The notes under the pieces are model-generated. The model had not been told where the DNA came from. It saw only the letters and a program-made list of their open reading frames with translations, and did no database searches. Shown here in pieces: positions 1 through 4,736 of a stretch of 6,288 bases of DNA. Source of the DNA: an uncultured Paludibacter sp. (GTDB lineage: Bacteria; Bacteroidota; Bacteroidia; Bacteroidales; Paludibacteraceae). The DNA is taken from contig CALFXE010000126.1 of assembly GCA_937927845.1 (NCBI GenBank), positions 1-6,288 of the forward strand, read 5' to 3'. A program made the translations under genes and the position numbers. Each line of letters begins with the position of its first letter. Position 1 is the first letter of the stretch.

Positions 1-122
1 TGTACCTGGCGCCTCCCGTGCTCAGCCACCGTATTGTCTTAATGCCGGAAAAGGAAATGGAAGGATTTATGAACGATGATATCATTGCAGAGCTGCTTAA
101 ATCCGTACCCGTTCCAAGATAA
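1..122 (+). CDS. MoxR-family AAA+ ATPase, C-terminal end only (5' end outside window)
   Basis: The reading frame that starts at base 3 encodes 39 residues and stops with TAA at 120-122. It contains APPVLSHRIVL followed by DDIIAELLKSVPVP. This matches the usual C-terminus of MoxR-type AAA+ ATPases, where a helix carrying the arginine-containing LRHRI-like stretch is followed by a short helix ending in a VPVP tail. Proteins of this family act as ATP-driven chaperones in the maturation of partner complexes, often next to von Willebrand factor A-domain proteins in the same operon. The Walker motifs would lie upstream of the window, so the assignment rests only on the tail. The next gene begins 49 bases downstream on the same strand with no terminator visible between them, so the two may be co-transcribed. 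Confidence 0.75.
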   Translation, partial: YLAPPVLSHRIVLMPEKEMEGFMNDDIIAELLKSVPVPR

Positions 123-171
123 CCCTTTTTATGACCAGATTATTATCATTTAATATTAAGCAATACAACCT

Positions 172-570
172 ATGACAACATTTGAAAATTCCGTTATCAT
201 TCATAAGCCGGCAACGGAAGTATATACTTTCTTAAAGGACCTGAGCAATCATGAGCAACTGATGCCTGATAATATACAGGATTGGAAAGCCACACCTGAT
301 GAAGCTTCTTTTACTATTAAAAATATGGCCAGTCTGCACCTGGAAGTCAGCAACAGGGTCGCGAACAGGGAAGTAAGCGCGGTACCCAAGGGTAAAGCAC
401 CTATAGATATTACCTTAAAATGGACACTGGAACCACAAGCGGACGACCAGACCAAAGCGACCTTCACCATACAGGCAGAGTTGAATATGATGCTGAAAAT
501 GATCGCCTCCGGACCGCTGCAAAAGCTGGTGGATCACCAGGTACAACGACTGGGGCAGCTCCTGCAGTAG
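172..570 (+). CDS. SRPBCC-fold (START/polyketide cyclase-like) small protein
   Basis: This gene encodes 132 residues. The opening FENSVIIHKPATEVYTFLKDLSNHEQLMP pattern (residues 4-32) is typical of the SRPBCC fold: a first beta strand, then the P-x-x-x-V-Y-x-F-L-x-D helix. An alternating strand region follows, and a long C-terminal helix (about residues 103-132, GPLQKLVDHQVQRLGQLL) closes the fold. Family members bind hydrophobic ligands in a central cavity. Short stand-alone versions like this one are common in Bacteroidota and their substrate is not known. The ATG at 172 is preceded by an A/T-rich leader without a Shine-Dalgarno sequence, which is normal in this phylum, and no better start exists. 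Its base composition is balanced, unlike the AT-rich cargo genes further right, so it looks like core chromosome. The fold is well supported; the function is unknown. Confidence 0.8.
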   Translation: MTTFENSVIIHKPATEVYTFLKDLSNHEQLMPDNIQDWKATPDEASFTIKNMASLHLEVSNRVANREVSAVPKGKAPIDITLKWTLEPQADDQTKATFTIQAELNMMLKMIASGPLQKLVDHQVQRLGQLLQ

Positions 571-593
571 CCGCTAAAAAAAATTACAAAATA

Positions 594-625
594 TTTGTTT
601 GTATAAGCTCCTTACTCTACATTTG
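594..625 (+). promoter_or_regulatory. Bacteroidota-type promoter of tRNA-Leu
   Basis: A TTTG at 594-597 supplies the -33 TTG, and TACATTTG at 618-625 matches the -7 consensus TAnnTTTG exactly. The spacer between TTG and TA is 20 bases, inside the usual 17-23 range. The expected transcription start is at about 632, roughly 15 bases before the mature tRNA 5' end at 647. Confidence 0.7.
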
Positions 626-646
626 CACCACACAAGCGGTACGCTT

Positions 647-730
647 GCCCAGATGGCGAAATTGGTAGACGCGCTAGACTCAAAATCTGGTTCTCGCAAG
701 GGAGTGCAGGTTCGATTCCTGTTCTGGGCA
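647..730 (+). tRNA. tRNA-Leu (anticodon CAA)
   Basis: This is an 84-base class II tRNA that reads codon UUG. The acceptor stem pairs GCCCAGA (647-653) with TCTGGGC (723-729), followed by discriminator A730. The D arm contains the AATTGGTAGACGC region. The anticodon stem CTAGA/TCTGG, with one G-T wobble, holds the loop CTCAAAA with anticodon CAA at 681-683. A long variable arm follows, as expected for leucine tRNA, and the T arm is GCAGG, TTCGATT, CCTGT. CCA is not encoded: CGG follows the discriminator, which is usual in Bacteroidota, so CCA must be added after transcription. It has its own promoter upstream and a terminator 3 bases downstream. No second copy of the tRNA 3' end is seen in the window, so no element appears to have integrated into the tRNA itself. 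Confidence 0.97.
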
Positions 731-732
731 CG

Positions 733-773
733 GAAAACGGTTATGAAATATTTCATAACCGTTTTCGTTTTTT
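733..773 (+). terminator. Rho-independent terminator after tRNA-Leu
   Basis: GAAAACGGTTATGAAAT at 733-749 is followed at once by its exact reverse complement at 750-766, making a perfect 34-base palindrome. Six T residues follow at 768-773. It starts 3 bases after the tRNA. In RNA a few central A-U pairs would open to form the loop. Confidence 0.85.
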
Positions 774-907
774 CGACACTTTTAAACAGCCTGGGAAGAT
801 AATGATAAAAGTACCGATTAAGAAGGCAGCTGGTCAGTGGAACAGTAAAGGTTCACTTTAGATTAGAATAGCAATGAATAAGTGAGATAGTGTTCGTTTG
901 TAATTTA

Positions 908-935
908 ACTTAACATAATGTAAATTATAGGACAA
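908..935 (-). repeat. dif-like Xer site A
   Basis: Read on the minus strand, this is an 11-base arm TTGTCCTATAA, a 6-base centre TTTACA and an 11-base arm TTATGTTAAGT. The 11-6-11 layout is that of bacterial dif sites. The second arm differs at one position from the XerD arm of E. coli dif (TTATGTTAAAT), and the first arm sits where XerC binds. It faces site B. Recombination activity is inferred, not shown. Confidence 0.6.
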
Positions 936-982
936 AACGATGGCTGCGTTTTGGCCGGACAGTTAATGCAGCCAGGTGACGT

Positions 983-1009
983 TTGTCCTATAACAATATT
1001 ATGTTAAAT
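983..1009 (+). repeat. dif-like Xer site B (inverted relative to A)
   Basis: The first arm TTGTCCTATAA (983-993) is identical to that of site A. The second arm TTATGTTAAAT (999-1009) is identical to the XerD arm of E. coli dif. The centre is only 5 bases (CAATA) rather than the usual 6 to 8, so as plain duplex this copy may be poorly active. It lies inverted to site A, with 47 bases between the two 28-base and 27-base sites. Confidence 0.55.
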
Positions 1010-1071
1010 AATGTATCAGCTTTTGTATTGCTATTGAGCTTTTGATTTTCGATCAGTTCGGCTCTCATGGT

Positions 1072-1100
1072 TTGTCCTATAATTAGTCGTTATGTCTGCG
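1072..1100 (+). repeat. dif-like Xer site C
   Basis: The arm TTGTCCTATAA (1072-1082) is identical to sites A, B and D. It is followed by a 7-base centre TTAGTCG and a weaker second arm beginning TTATGT (1090-1100). It has the same orientation as B and the opposite orientation to site D at 4708, so the two bracket the SymE to ImmA/IrrE-like block. Confidence 0.5.
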
Positions 1101-1231
1101 GGCTGCAAATCAGGTTTTGCAACTTGCAGACGAACTCACACAACATTTGAAAATCTGTTTTGGGAAGGATACTTTGGTGCAGCCCTTGCCCTTGCGGGTA
1201 AATAGCCGTAATGGCAGGCGCTCCATGGGCT

Positions 1232-1279
1232 GGTAAAAATTCCTGTGTCGAACTGAAAACTTACACAGGATTTTTTACT
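1232..1279. terminator. Terminator-like long hairpin
   Basis: TCCTGTGT (1241-1248) pairs perfectly with ACACAGGA (1263-1270) across a 14-base loop, followed by six T residues. The A-rich stretch before the stem also pairs with the T run and the bases after it, extending the inverted repeat to 15 of 16 positions. It could stop transcription on either strand. No gene lies directly upstream on either strand that it would obviously serve, so it may belong to an unrecognised small transcript or be a relic. Confidence 0.5.
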
Positions 1280-1362
1280 GCACCCATGTTCACGCCGTGT
1301 TTGTAGCGTCTTTAAAATTTTTGCCTTTTTGCCAACGCTTCTTTTTTATGGTCGCTCGCTGG

Positions 1363-1410
1363 CCTGTAAACCTGCAATATGCCTGCTGTCTATAATTACA
1401 GGTTTCCAGG
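1363..1410. repeat. Inverted repeat with 15-base arms
   Basis: CCTGTAAACCTGCAA (1363-1377) matches the reverse complement of TTACAGGTTTCCAGG (1396-1410) at 13 of 15 positions, with an 18-base loop. No T run follows. Role unknown; it may be a structured RNA or the end of a mobile repeat. Confidence 0.45.
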
Positions 1411-1435
1411 CGGGCGCTCGCGGTTTTTGTTTATC

Positions 1436-1475
1436 GTTCTTTTGCCTTGATGCAAAAGAACCAAAAAATCAAGGC
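1436..1475. repeat. Two competing hairpins
   Basis: GTTCTTTTGC (1436-1445) pairs perfectly with GCAAAAGAAC (1452-1461) around the 6-base loop CTTGAT. The overlapping string GCCTTGAT (1444-1451) can pair instead with ATCAAGGC (1468-1475). The two folds exclude each other, as in attenuators, but no coding target is apparent and this may be chance. Confidence 0.4.
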
Positions 1476-1706
1476 TGTGAAAAAATCGGCTAAAAATGGC
1501 GCAGAAAGCCTAAACCCGCCGAAACTCGCCGCAAGGTTGCATCATAATTAAACAAATACTGCAGGCTCAAACAGCGGCGGCTTTTCCGTGCCAAGGCACG
1601 GACGGCTTCCTGCACCATTTTCTTCACGCCATTTTTTCAAGGCCGGTCCTAATAAGGCCTATAACTCATTTACAGCAGCCAGGGTGTAATGGCTCCGAAA
1701 TCATCT

Positions 1707-1722
1707 ACTTAACATAATGTAA
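1707..1722 (-). repeat. Partial dif-like site E (one arm and centre only)
   Basis: ACTTAACATAATGTAA here is identical to bases 908-923 of site A: the complete XerD-type arm plus 5 of the 6 centre bases. The match then stops abruptly. Instead of TTATAGGACAA the sequence runs into the last codons of the SymE-like gene, whose stop codon lies at 1728-1730. A break at the centre is where Xer recombination exchanges strands, so this may be a recombination junction. Confidence 0.45.
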
Positions 1723-1727
1723 TCCAC

Positions 1728-1997
1728 CTATACAATCTCAATCTGTTCCCTTTGAAACCGCTCTTGCAAGGCATCATACTTTTGTTCTTTGGCAATGGTG
1801 ATGGTAAGCCGGCCTTTTTCGCAGGCAATATCTACCACATGGCCGGGCTTGAAACCGCTATCCTGTAACCATTTGCCCGCCAATCGCAATGCCGGGAATG
1901 ATGTGGTTGTTCTGCTGTTGATGCCCCTGAACGCATAGCGGCATACCGTCATGCGGCGGATGTTTTTTGTAATGCGGGGTGTTTTTACTGTTTGCAT
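1728..1997 (-). CDS. symE: SymE-family toxin-like protein
   Basis: This gene encodes 89 residues on the minus strand, from ATG at 1997-1995 to TAG at 1730-1728. The core PALRLAGKWLQDSGFKPGHV (35-54), continuing VDIACEKGRLTIT, matches the SymE pattern of a P-A-(I/L)-x-L-x-G-x-W-L turn, then G-F-x-x-G-x-V-V-D and a beta-strand pair. This corresponds to an AbrB-like swapped-hairpin fold. The N-terminal R-x-M-T-V strand (15-18) also fits E. coli SymE. E. coli SymE is an SOS-induced toxin held down by the antisense RNA SymR and sits beside the hsd restriction genes. Bacteroidota homologues are common but little studied and may instead act as DNA-binding proteins. The C-terminal tail is shorter than in E. 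coli SymE, and the stop codon lies 5 bases from a partial Xer-like site. No clear minus-strand promoter or SymR-like RNA could be identified. Confidence 0.75.
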   Translation of the reverse strand: MQTVKTPRITKNIRRMTVCRYAFRGINSRTTTSFPALRLAGKWLQDSGFKPGHVVDIACEKGRLTITIAKEQKYDALQERFQREQIEIV

Positions 1998-2140
1998 AGC
2001 TTAGCTTTTTGTTGGTACAAAGCAACGGTCGCGGGGTTTTGTTTCCTACAAAAATTGATTGTGTGTTACAACAGAAAAGCTAGTATTTTATGTATCTTTA
2101 GGCTTGCATAATCTAATTTGAAAAAACTAAATTTGCTCCT

Positions 2141-2551
2141 ATGACAACACATACTGCTATGCCGAACCATAAAGTACACGAGGGCCGCAACATTAAACGC
2201 TTCCGTGAAATGCTGGGTATAAAACAAGATGCCCTGGCTTTTGACCTCAACATGAGCCAGCAAGCTGTATCTTTACTTGAACAAAAGGAAACTATTGATA
2301 CTCCCCTACTTCAAAAAATATCTGCCTTATTGAAAATACCGGTGGAGGCGATCCAGAATTTTGATGAGGAACAGGCGGTGAATATTATTGCTAATACGTT
2401 TGGCGATCATGCTAACTTCTTTAACTATGGTACAATGCACATTCATCCTATTGATAAATTAATTCAGCTTCATGAAGAAAAAATAGCTTTGTACGAAAGG
2501 ATGCTGAAGGAGAAGGATGAGATGATGGCGAGGCTGGAGGGGTTAAAGTAG
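2141..2551 (+). CDS. XRE-family HTH regulator with C-terminal coiled coil
   Basis: This gene encodes 136 residues. An XRE/Cro-type helix-turn-helix spans about residues 15-70 (GRNIKRFREMLGIKQDALAF, then MSQQAVSLLEQ as recognition helix at about 38-48). The linker includes NFFNYGTMHIHPID. The C-terminal part (about 104-134) is a charged helix with heptad spacing, LIQLHEEKIALYERMLKEKD, likely a dimerising coiled coil. The ATG at 2141 is used here; Met7 at 2159 is an alternative start that leaves the domain intact. Proteins of this layout are frequent in Bacteroidota. The gene is divergent from the SymE-like gene with 143 bases between them, so it could control itself and symE from that gap. TATCTTTA at 2093-2100 is a near match to the -7 element but lacks a well-placed TTG. 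Its target genes cannot be read from the sequence. Confidence 0.85.
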   Translation: MTTHTAMPNHKVHEGRNIKRFREMLGIKQDALAFDLNMSQQAVSLLEQKETIDTPLLQKISALLKIPVEAIQNFDEEQAVNIIANTFGDHANFFNYGTMHIHPIDKLIQLHEEKIALYERMLKEKDEMMARLEGLK

Positions 2552-2576
2552 TTCTTAAATTACTGTATGTTCACTG

Positions 2577-2603
2577 TTGATGTTAATTATTATACTAATT
2601 TTG
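2577..2603 (+). promoter_or_regulatory. Promoter of the two-gene ImmA/IrrE-like unit
   Basis: TAATTTTG (2596-2603) matches TAnnTTTG exactly. TTG at 2577-2579 lies 16 bases upstream, one short of the usual range. The start codon at 2611 follows the -7 box by only 7 bases, so the transcript would begin at or within a few bases of the ATG, suggesting leaderless translation. Confidence 0.5.
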
Positions 2604-2610
2604 TAATTAA

Positions 2611-3021
2611 ATGCGTAGTCCAAATAGACAAAGACCTCTGCCCAATAAATTGACCAAAAATCCGAACGTCAAACACCTTGAAGCAATAAAGGATAAAGTT
2701 TCATATGTTGGTAGTGTTGAACACAAGGATGCACCGAGTCGTTTGATTGAAGGGAAAATACCAAGGCCTCGACCTGATGCCTCCATGTGTCCTCGTTGGA
2801 TTAATGATTTAGATTTAGTAAATAAATGGTTAAAAATAGCCTTTGAAAAAGGAGCAGTATGTGATTATTTTGAAGGTGATTTTCCTCGCTATGTATGGTT
2901 CAAATATGAGAACACAGTTTTTATGGGAAGACTAATTAATAAGGAAAGTGGAGAGTATAAAGGCTTTCCAATTAATCAATTTGAGTGGCCTCCGGGCATT
3001 AATAAGATATATGCCGAATAA
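2611..3021 (+). CDS. Small protein of unknown function, partner of ImmA/IrrE-like protein
   Basis: This gene encodes 136 residues. It has no assigned domain I can name, but it has the look of a conserved family. A basic N-terminus (1-20) leads to YVGSVEHKDAPSR (32-44) and a PRPRPDASMCPRW stretch (about 51-63). A helix VNKWLKIAFEKGAV follows, and then the C-terminal block DFPRYVWFKYENTVFMGRL with GEYKGFPINQFEWPPGI. The aromatic and glycine pattern suggests a compact beta-rich domain. There is no signal peptide or membrane segment. The codon before the ATG is a TAA stop, so 2611 is the first possible ATG in this frame. Its last 11 bases overlap the start of the next gene, which implies translational coupling and matched expression. 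It could be the antitoxin, substrate or sensor partner of the ImmA/IrrE-like protein; that is inference. AT-rich, unlike the genes on the left. Confidence 0.85.
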   Translation: MRSPNRQRPLPNKLTKNPNVKHLEAIKDKVSYVGSVEHKDAPSRLIEGKIPRPRPDASMCPRWINDLDLVNKWLKIAFEKGAVCDYFEGDFPRYVWFKYENTVFMGRLINKESGEYKGFPINQFEWPPGINKIYAE

Positions 3022-4348
3022 ATTAGATTTCACTTATAACTGGCAGGATATAACCGATACTGATGTTCAGGGGCAAGAATTAATTGCTACTTGGGCTTCT
3101 TTACGTATTTCATATAATGACGAAATAATTTCTGAATTAATTGATAGAAAATCGGATACTGTAAAGGACAATATTAATTTACCTCTATATCCATTAGCTG
3201 AATGGATCGTTCTTAATTGGTGGTTTTTATTGTATGAGCCGTTTACTCCTAATAAAATAGATCTTAAAGAATATGAGAGCAGACATAACTTATCTTACGC
3301 TAGAGAAGGTTACGCCCTGCCTAACTTAAGTATCAAACCAATAGGTGATTTAGTTCTTATAGAATGGAGAAAAGCGATACTTAAAAATCATAAACTTCAA
3401 TTTCTAAGATCTGGACAGACAAAAATTTCTGTTGACCTTTTACAAGAAGACCTTTTTGACTTTGTTGATAAAGTGGTGAATCGTTTAGATGCCAAAGGCA
3501 TATCTGGAACCTTATTACAACAGGAATGGGAAAGTATTCATCAGTTAACTGCTGACGAGATAAAATTTTGCAAAATATCAGCATCTGCTAGTATTGATCC
3601 TTTTAATGTAACGCCAAATCAATCGGATGCAATCATAAAGGTCTATAATCAACTTCCGAATGAAGTTTTAAATGATTTTTTTATTGCGTGTAACCCGATT
3701 AATATTCAAAGAGATGCTAGTTTAACAATGACAGCTATTTCTCGTATTAAAGAAAATAAATTTCATATAGAAAAATTAGATCGAATTCATCAAAAAATCC
3801 AATCGAAAGTTAAAGAATTTCAATTTCCATGGATAGAAGGTTATGAAGCTGCAAGGGAATTAAGAAAAGAATTGAAACTAAATGGTCACATATTAAAAGA
3901 TTTTAATGATATTAGCCATGCATTAAAAGTTGCTGATAATGACTTGAATCTAATAATAGCATATGAAGATTTGCCTAATTCAATTTCCGTTGTGAGTGGA
4001 GTAAATGATGAAAATAGCCCTTTTTTTGTATTAGGCAAAAACTTGGGTACAAATTCCAACAAGACAAAGTTCGCATACTGTAGGGCACTTTATGATTACT
4101 TTTTTTCTTCAGTTGGTGAGTTATCGTTAGTAACAAAATCTCATATTGAGAATCAAAAAAGAAATAGAGCTTTTGCTGCTGAATTTCTTGTTCCTGCTGA
4201 AAAACTAAGAAAAGAAGTTTCCCATGAAATTATTACAGAAGAGGAAATAGAAGATATTGCGGATAAGTTTTATGTAGATCCCTTTGTAATTAAACATCAA
4301 ATTGAGAATCATCATATTGCACAAATAGAACATGATGATTTCTATTAA
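3011..4348 (+). CDS. ImmA/IrrE-like protein with lost zinc-binding motif
   Basis: This gene encodes 445 residues from ATG 3011. The frame is open back to 2948, but starting there would overlap the upstream gene by 74 bases, whereas 3011 gives an 11-base coupled overlap. The N-terminal region has a conserved-looking YPLAEWIVLNWWFLLYEP block (60-77) and GYALPNLS (100-107). The middle (about 175-300) is helical. The C-terminal part (about 310-430) follows the M78 ImmA/IrrE layout: KFAYCRALYDYFF (353-365), then NRAFAAEFLVPAEKLR (385-400), and a helix pair ending in a region like the family's VS-x-x-V module (DKFYVDPFVIKHQI). At the HExxH position the sequence is RALYD (358-362). The glutamate normally found in the E-A-N-x-F-A motif is Arg384. 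Zinc peptidase activity is therefore unlikely. ImmA and IrrE cleave or sense repressors, so a sensor or toxin-like role is possible. Probably horizontally acquired. Confidence 0.75.
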   Translation: MPNKLDFTYNWQDITDTDVQGQELIATWASLRISYNDEIISELIDRKSDTVKDNINLPLYPLAEWIVLNWWFLLYEPFTPNKIDLKEYESRHNLSYAREGYALPNLSIKPIGDLVLIEWRKAILKNHKLQFLRSGQTKISVDLLQEDLFDFVDKVVNRLDAKGISGTLLQQEWESIHQLTADEIKFCKISASASIDPFNVTPNQSDAIIKVYNQLPNEVLNDFFIACNPINIQRDASLTMTAISRIKENKFHIEKLDRIHQKIQSKVKEFQFPWIEGYEAARELRKELKLNGHILKDFNDISHALKVADNDLNLIIAYEDLPNSISVVSGVNDENSPFFVLGKNLGTNSNKTKFAYCRALYDYFFSSVGELSLVTKSHIENQKRNRAFAAEFLVPAEKLRKEVSHEIITEEEIEDIADKFYVDPFVIKHQIENHHIAQIEHDDFY

Positions 4349-4367
4349 TTCAGTAACTTATACTTTT

Positions 4368-4389
4368 GTTATGCGGCTTCGCCGCTAAC
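4368..4389 (+). terminator. Hairpin just after the ImmA/IrrE-like gene
   Basis: GTTA-T-GCGGC pairs with GCCGC-TAAC around a 3-base TTC loop, leaving T4372 bulged. It starts 19 bases after the stop codon at 4348, so it could end transcription or protect the 3' end of the mRNA. It has no T run on either side, so it is not a standard intrinsic terminator. Confidence 0.4.
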
Positions 4390-4527
4390 ACCTATGCCCA
4401 CCCGCCACCCAAGCGTATTGCGGGTTGTTATTGTCGTCTGTTGGTTAGGCATATTTTCAGGCATATTGTTTTTTATATGGGCGTGCCCCCTGCCCTATTT
4501 GTTATTGATATTTGGCGGGCAGGGGTC

Positions 4528-4657
4528 GGGCTATCCGCTGTATCTTTTGGTGCTGTTAGCGAGCCTTCCTTTCTAAAAAATAAGTAAGAAGAAATAAAGA
4601 ATAATGTTCCTGTTCAGGGCTACAACCCCAGCCCCAAAAGGATGCCGCTCCTATCCC
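4528..4657. repeat. Imperfect inverted repeat resembling a dispersed Bacteroidota repeat
   Basis: The left arm GGGCTATCCGCTGTATCTTTT (4528-4548, 21 bases, imperfect) roughly matches the reverse complement of the stretch AAAAGGATGCCGCTCCTATCCC shown at 4636-4657. Similar paired strings are familiar to me from intergenic DNA of other Bacteroidota, so this may be a dispersed repeat; that recollection needs a search to confirm. Confidence 0.35.
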
Positions 4658-4707
4658 ATCACGCATTTAGCCCACGCACAGAAGGCAAAATTTTAAAGGA
4701 TCGGCTA

Positions 4708-4736
4708 TTGTAACATAACGCGAAATTATAGGACAA
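4708..4736 (-). repeat. dif-like Xer site D
   Basis: On the minus strand it reads TTGTCCTATAA (identical in all four full copies), a 7-base centre TTTCGCG and the arm TTATGTTACAA. It has the same orientation as site A and is inverted relative to B and C. It separates the SymE to ImmA/IrrE-like block from the DNA methyltransferase block. Confidence 0.55.

Larger units (their letters stand above)
908..1009. other. 102-base folded element made of two inverted dif-like sites
   Basis: Sites A and B can pair with each other along one DNA strand. The outer arms pair at 10 of 11 positions (908-918 with 999-1009). The unlike centres TGTAAA and CAATA stay unpaired. The inner arms pair perfectly (925-936 with 982-993). 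CG then pairs with CG beyond a bulged A937. An internal loop leads to a 7-bp stem TGGCTGC/GCAGCCA (941-947 with 968-974) capped by a 20-base loop. Arms that pair while the centre stays open, plus an extra unpaired base, are features of folded single-strand recombination sites such as the CTX phage attP(+) site and integron attC. Which of these it resembles in function is inference. Confidence 0.5.
774..1727. other. Gene-poor accessory stretch with dif-like sites and hairpins
   Basis: No convincing protein gene is found on either strand in these 950 or so bases. The first part (774-907) shows nothing I recognise. Dif-like sites lie at 908-935, 983-1009 and 1072-1100, and a partial one at 1707-1722. 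Between them are a terminator-like hairpin (1232-1279), a long inverted repeat (1363-1410), a 10-bp hairpin at 1436-1461 and an 8-bp hairpin TCCGTGCC/GGCACGGA at 1585-1602. Base composition is mixed and the segment looks like assembled remnants of mobile DNA. A 15-base string, TTTTGCCAACGCTTC (1327-1341), recurs at 4927-4941 in the other non-coding stretch. Confidence 0.6.
4349..4707. other. Non-coding stretch with hairpin and imperfect inverted repeat
   Basis: No supported gene is found here. The most tempting frame (4394-4576) would give a 60-residue very hydrophobic peptide, but the same DNA is open in a second frame and its sequence looks like repeat material. A hairpin lies at 4368-4389, and an imperfect inverted repeat spans 4528-4657. 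The GC content is clearly higher than in the preceding two genes. The string AGCCCACGCACA occurs at 4669-4680 and again at 4889-4900. Confidence 0.5.

Noticed and set aside
574..802. Reading frames of about 60 residues on both strands over the tRNA
   Set aside because: They run through the tRNA-Leu gene and its terminator and are shadows.
908..1009. Standard integron attC site (ACTTAAC at the left and GTTAAAT at the right fit the core consensus)
   Set aside because: Kept only as an alternative. The 11-6-11 arm structure and the single copies C and D fit a dif-like site better, and no integron integrase or cassette array is visible.
1450..1551. 33-residue lysine-rich reading frame in the gene-poor stretch
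   Set aside because: Too short, begins inside a perfect hairpin, and no start signals or family support it.
2066..2263. 65-residue minus-strand frame over the XRE gene start
   Set aside because: It overlaps the well-supported regulator gene and its leader and has no recognisable features.
2948..3010. Longer start for the ImmA/IrrE-like protein (21 extra residues)
   Set aside because: It would overlap the small partner gene by 74 bases, and the added residues are just the other frame of that gene's conserved C-terminus. ATG 3011 gives a normal coupled overlap.
4386..4450. Integron attC site suggested by CTAAC at 4385-4389 and GTTAGGC at 4444-4450
   Set aside because: The bases between do not form the required inner palindrome, so the core-like strings are most likely chance.
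4394..4576. 60-residue hydrophobic peptide with possible membrane segments
   Set aside because: It lies in repeat-like intergenic DNA that is open in a second frame too, has no promoter or leader features, and shows no recognisable family. Hydrophobicity follows from the T- and G-rich composition.
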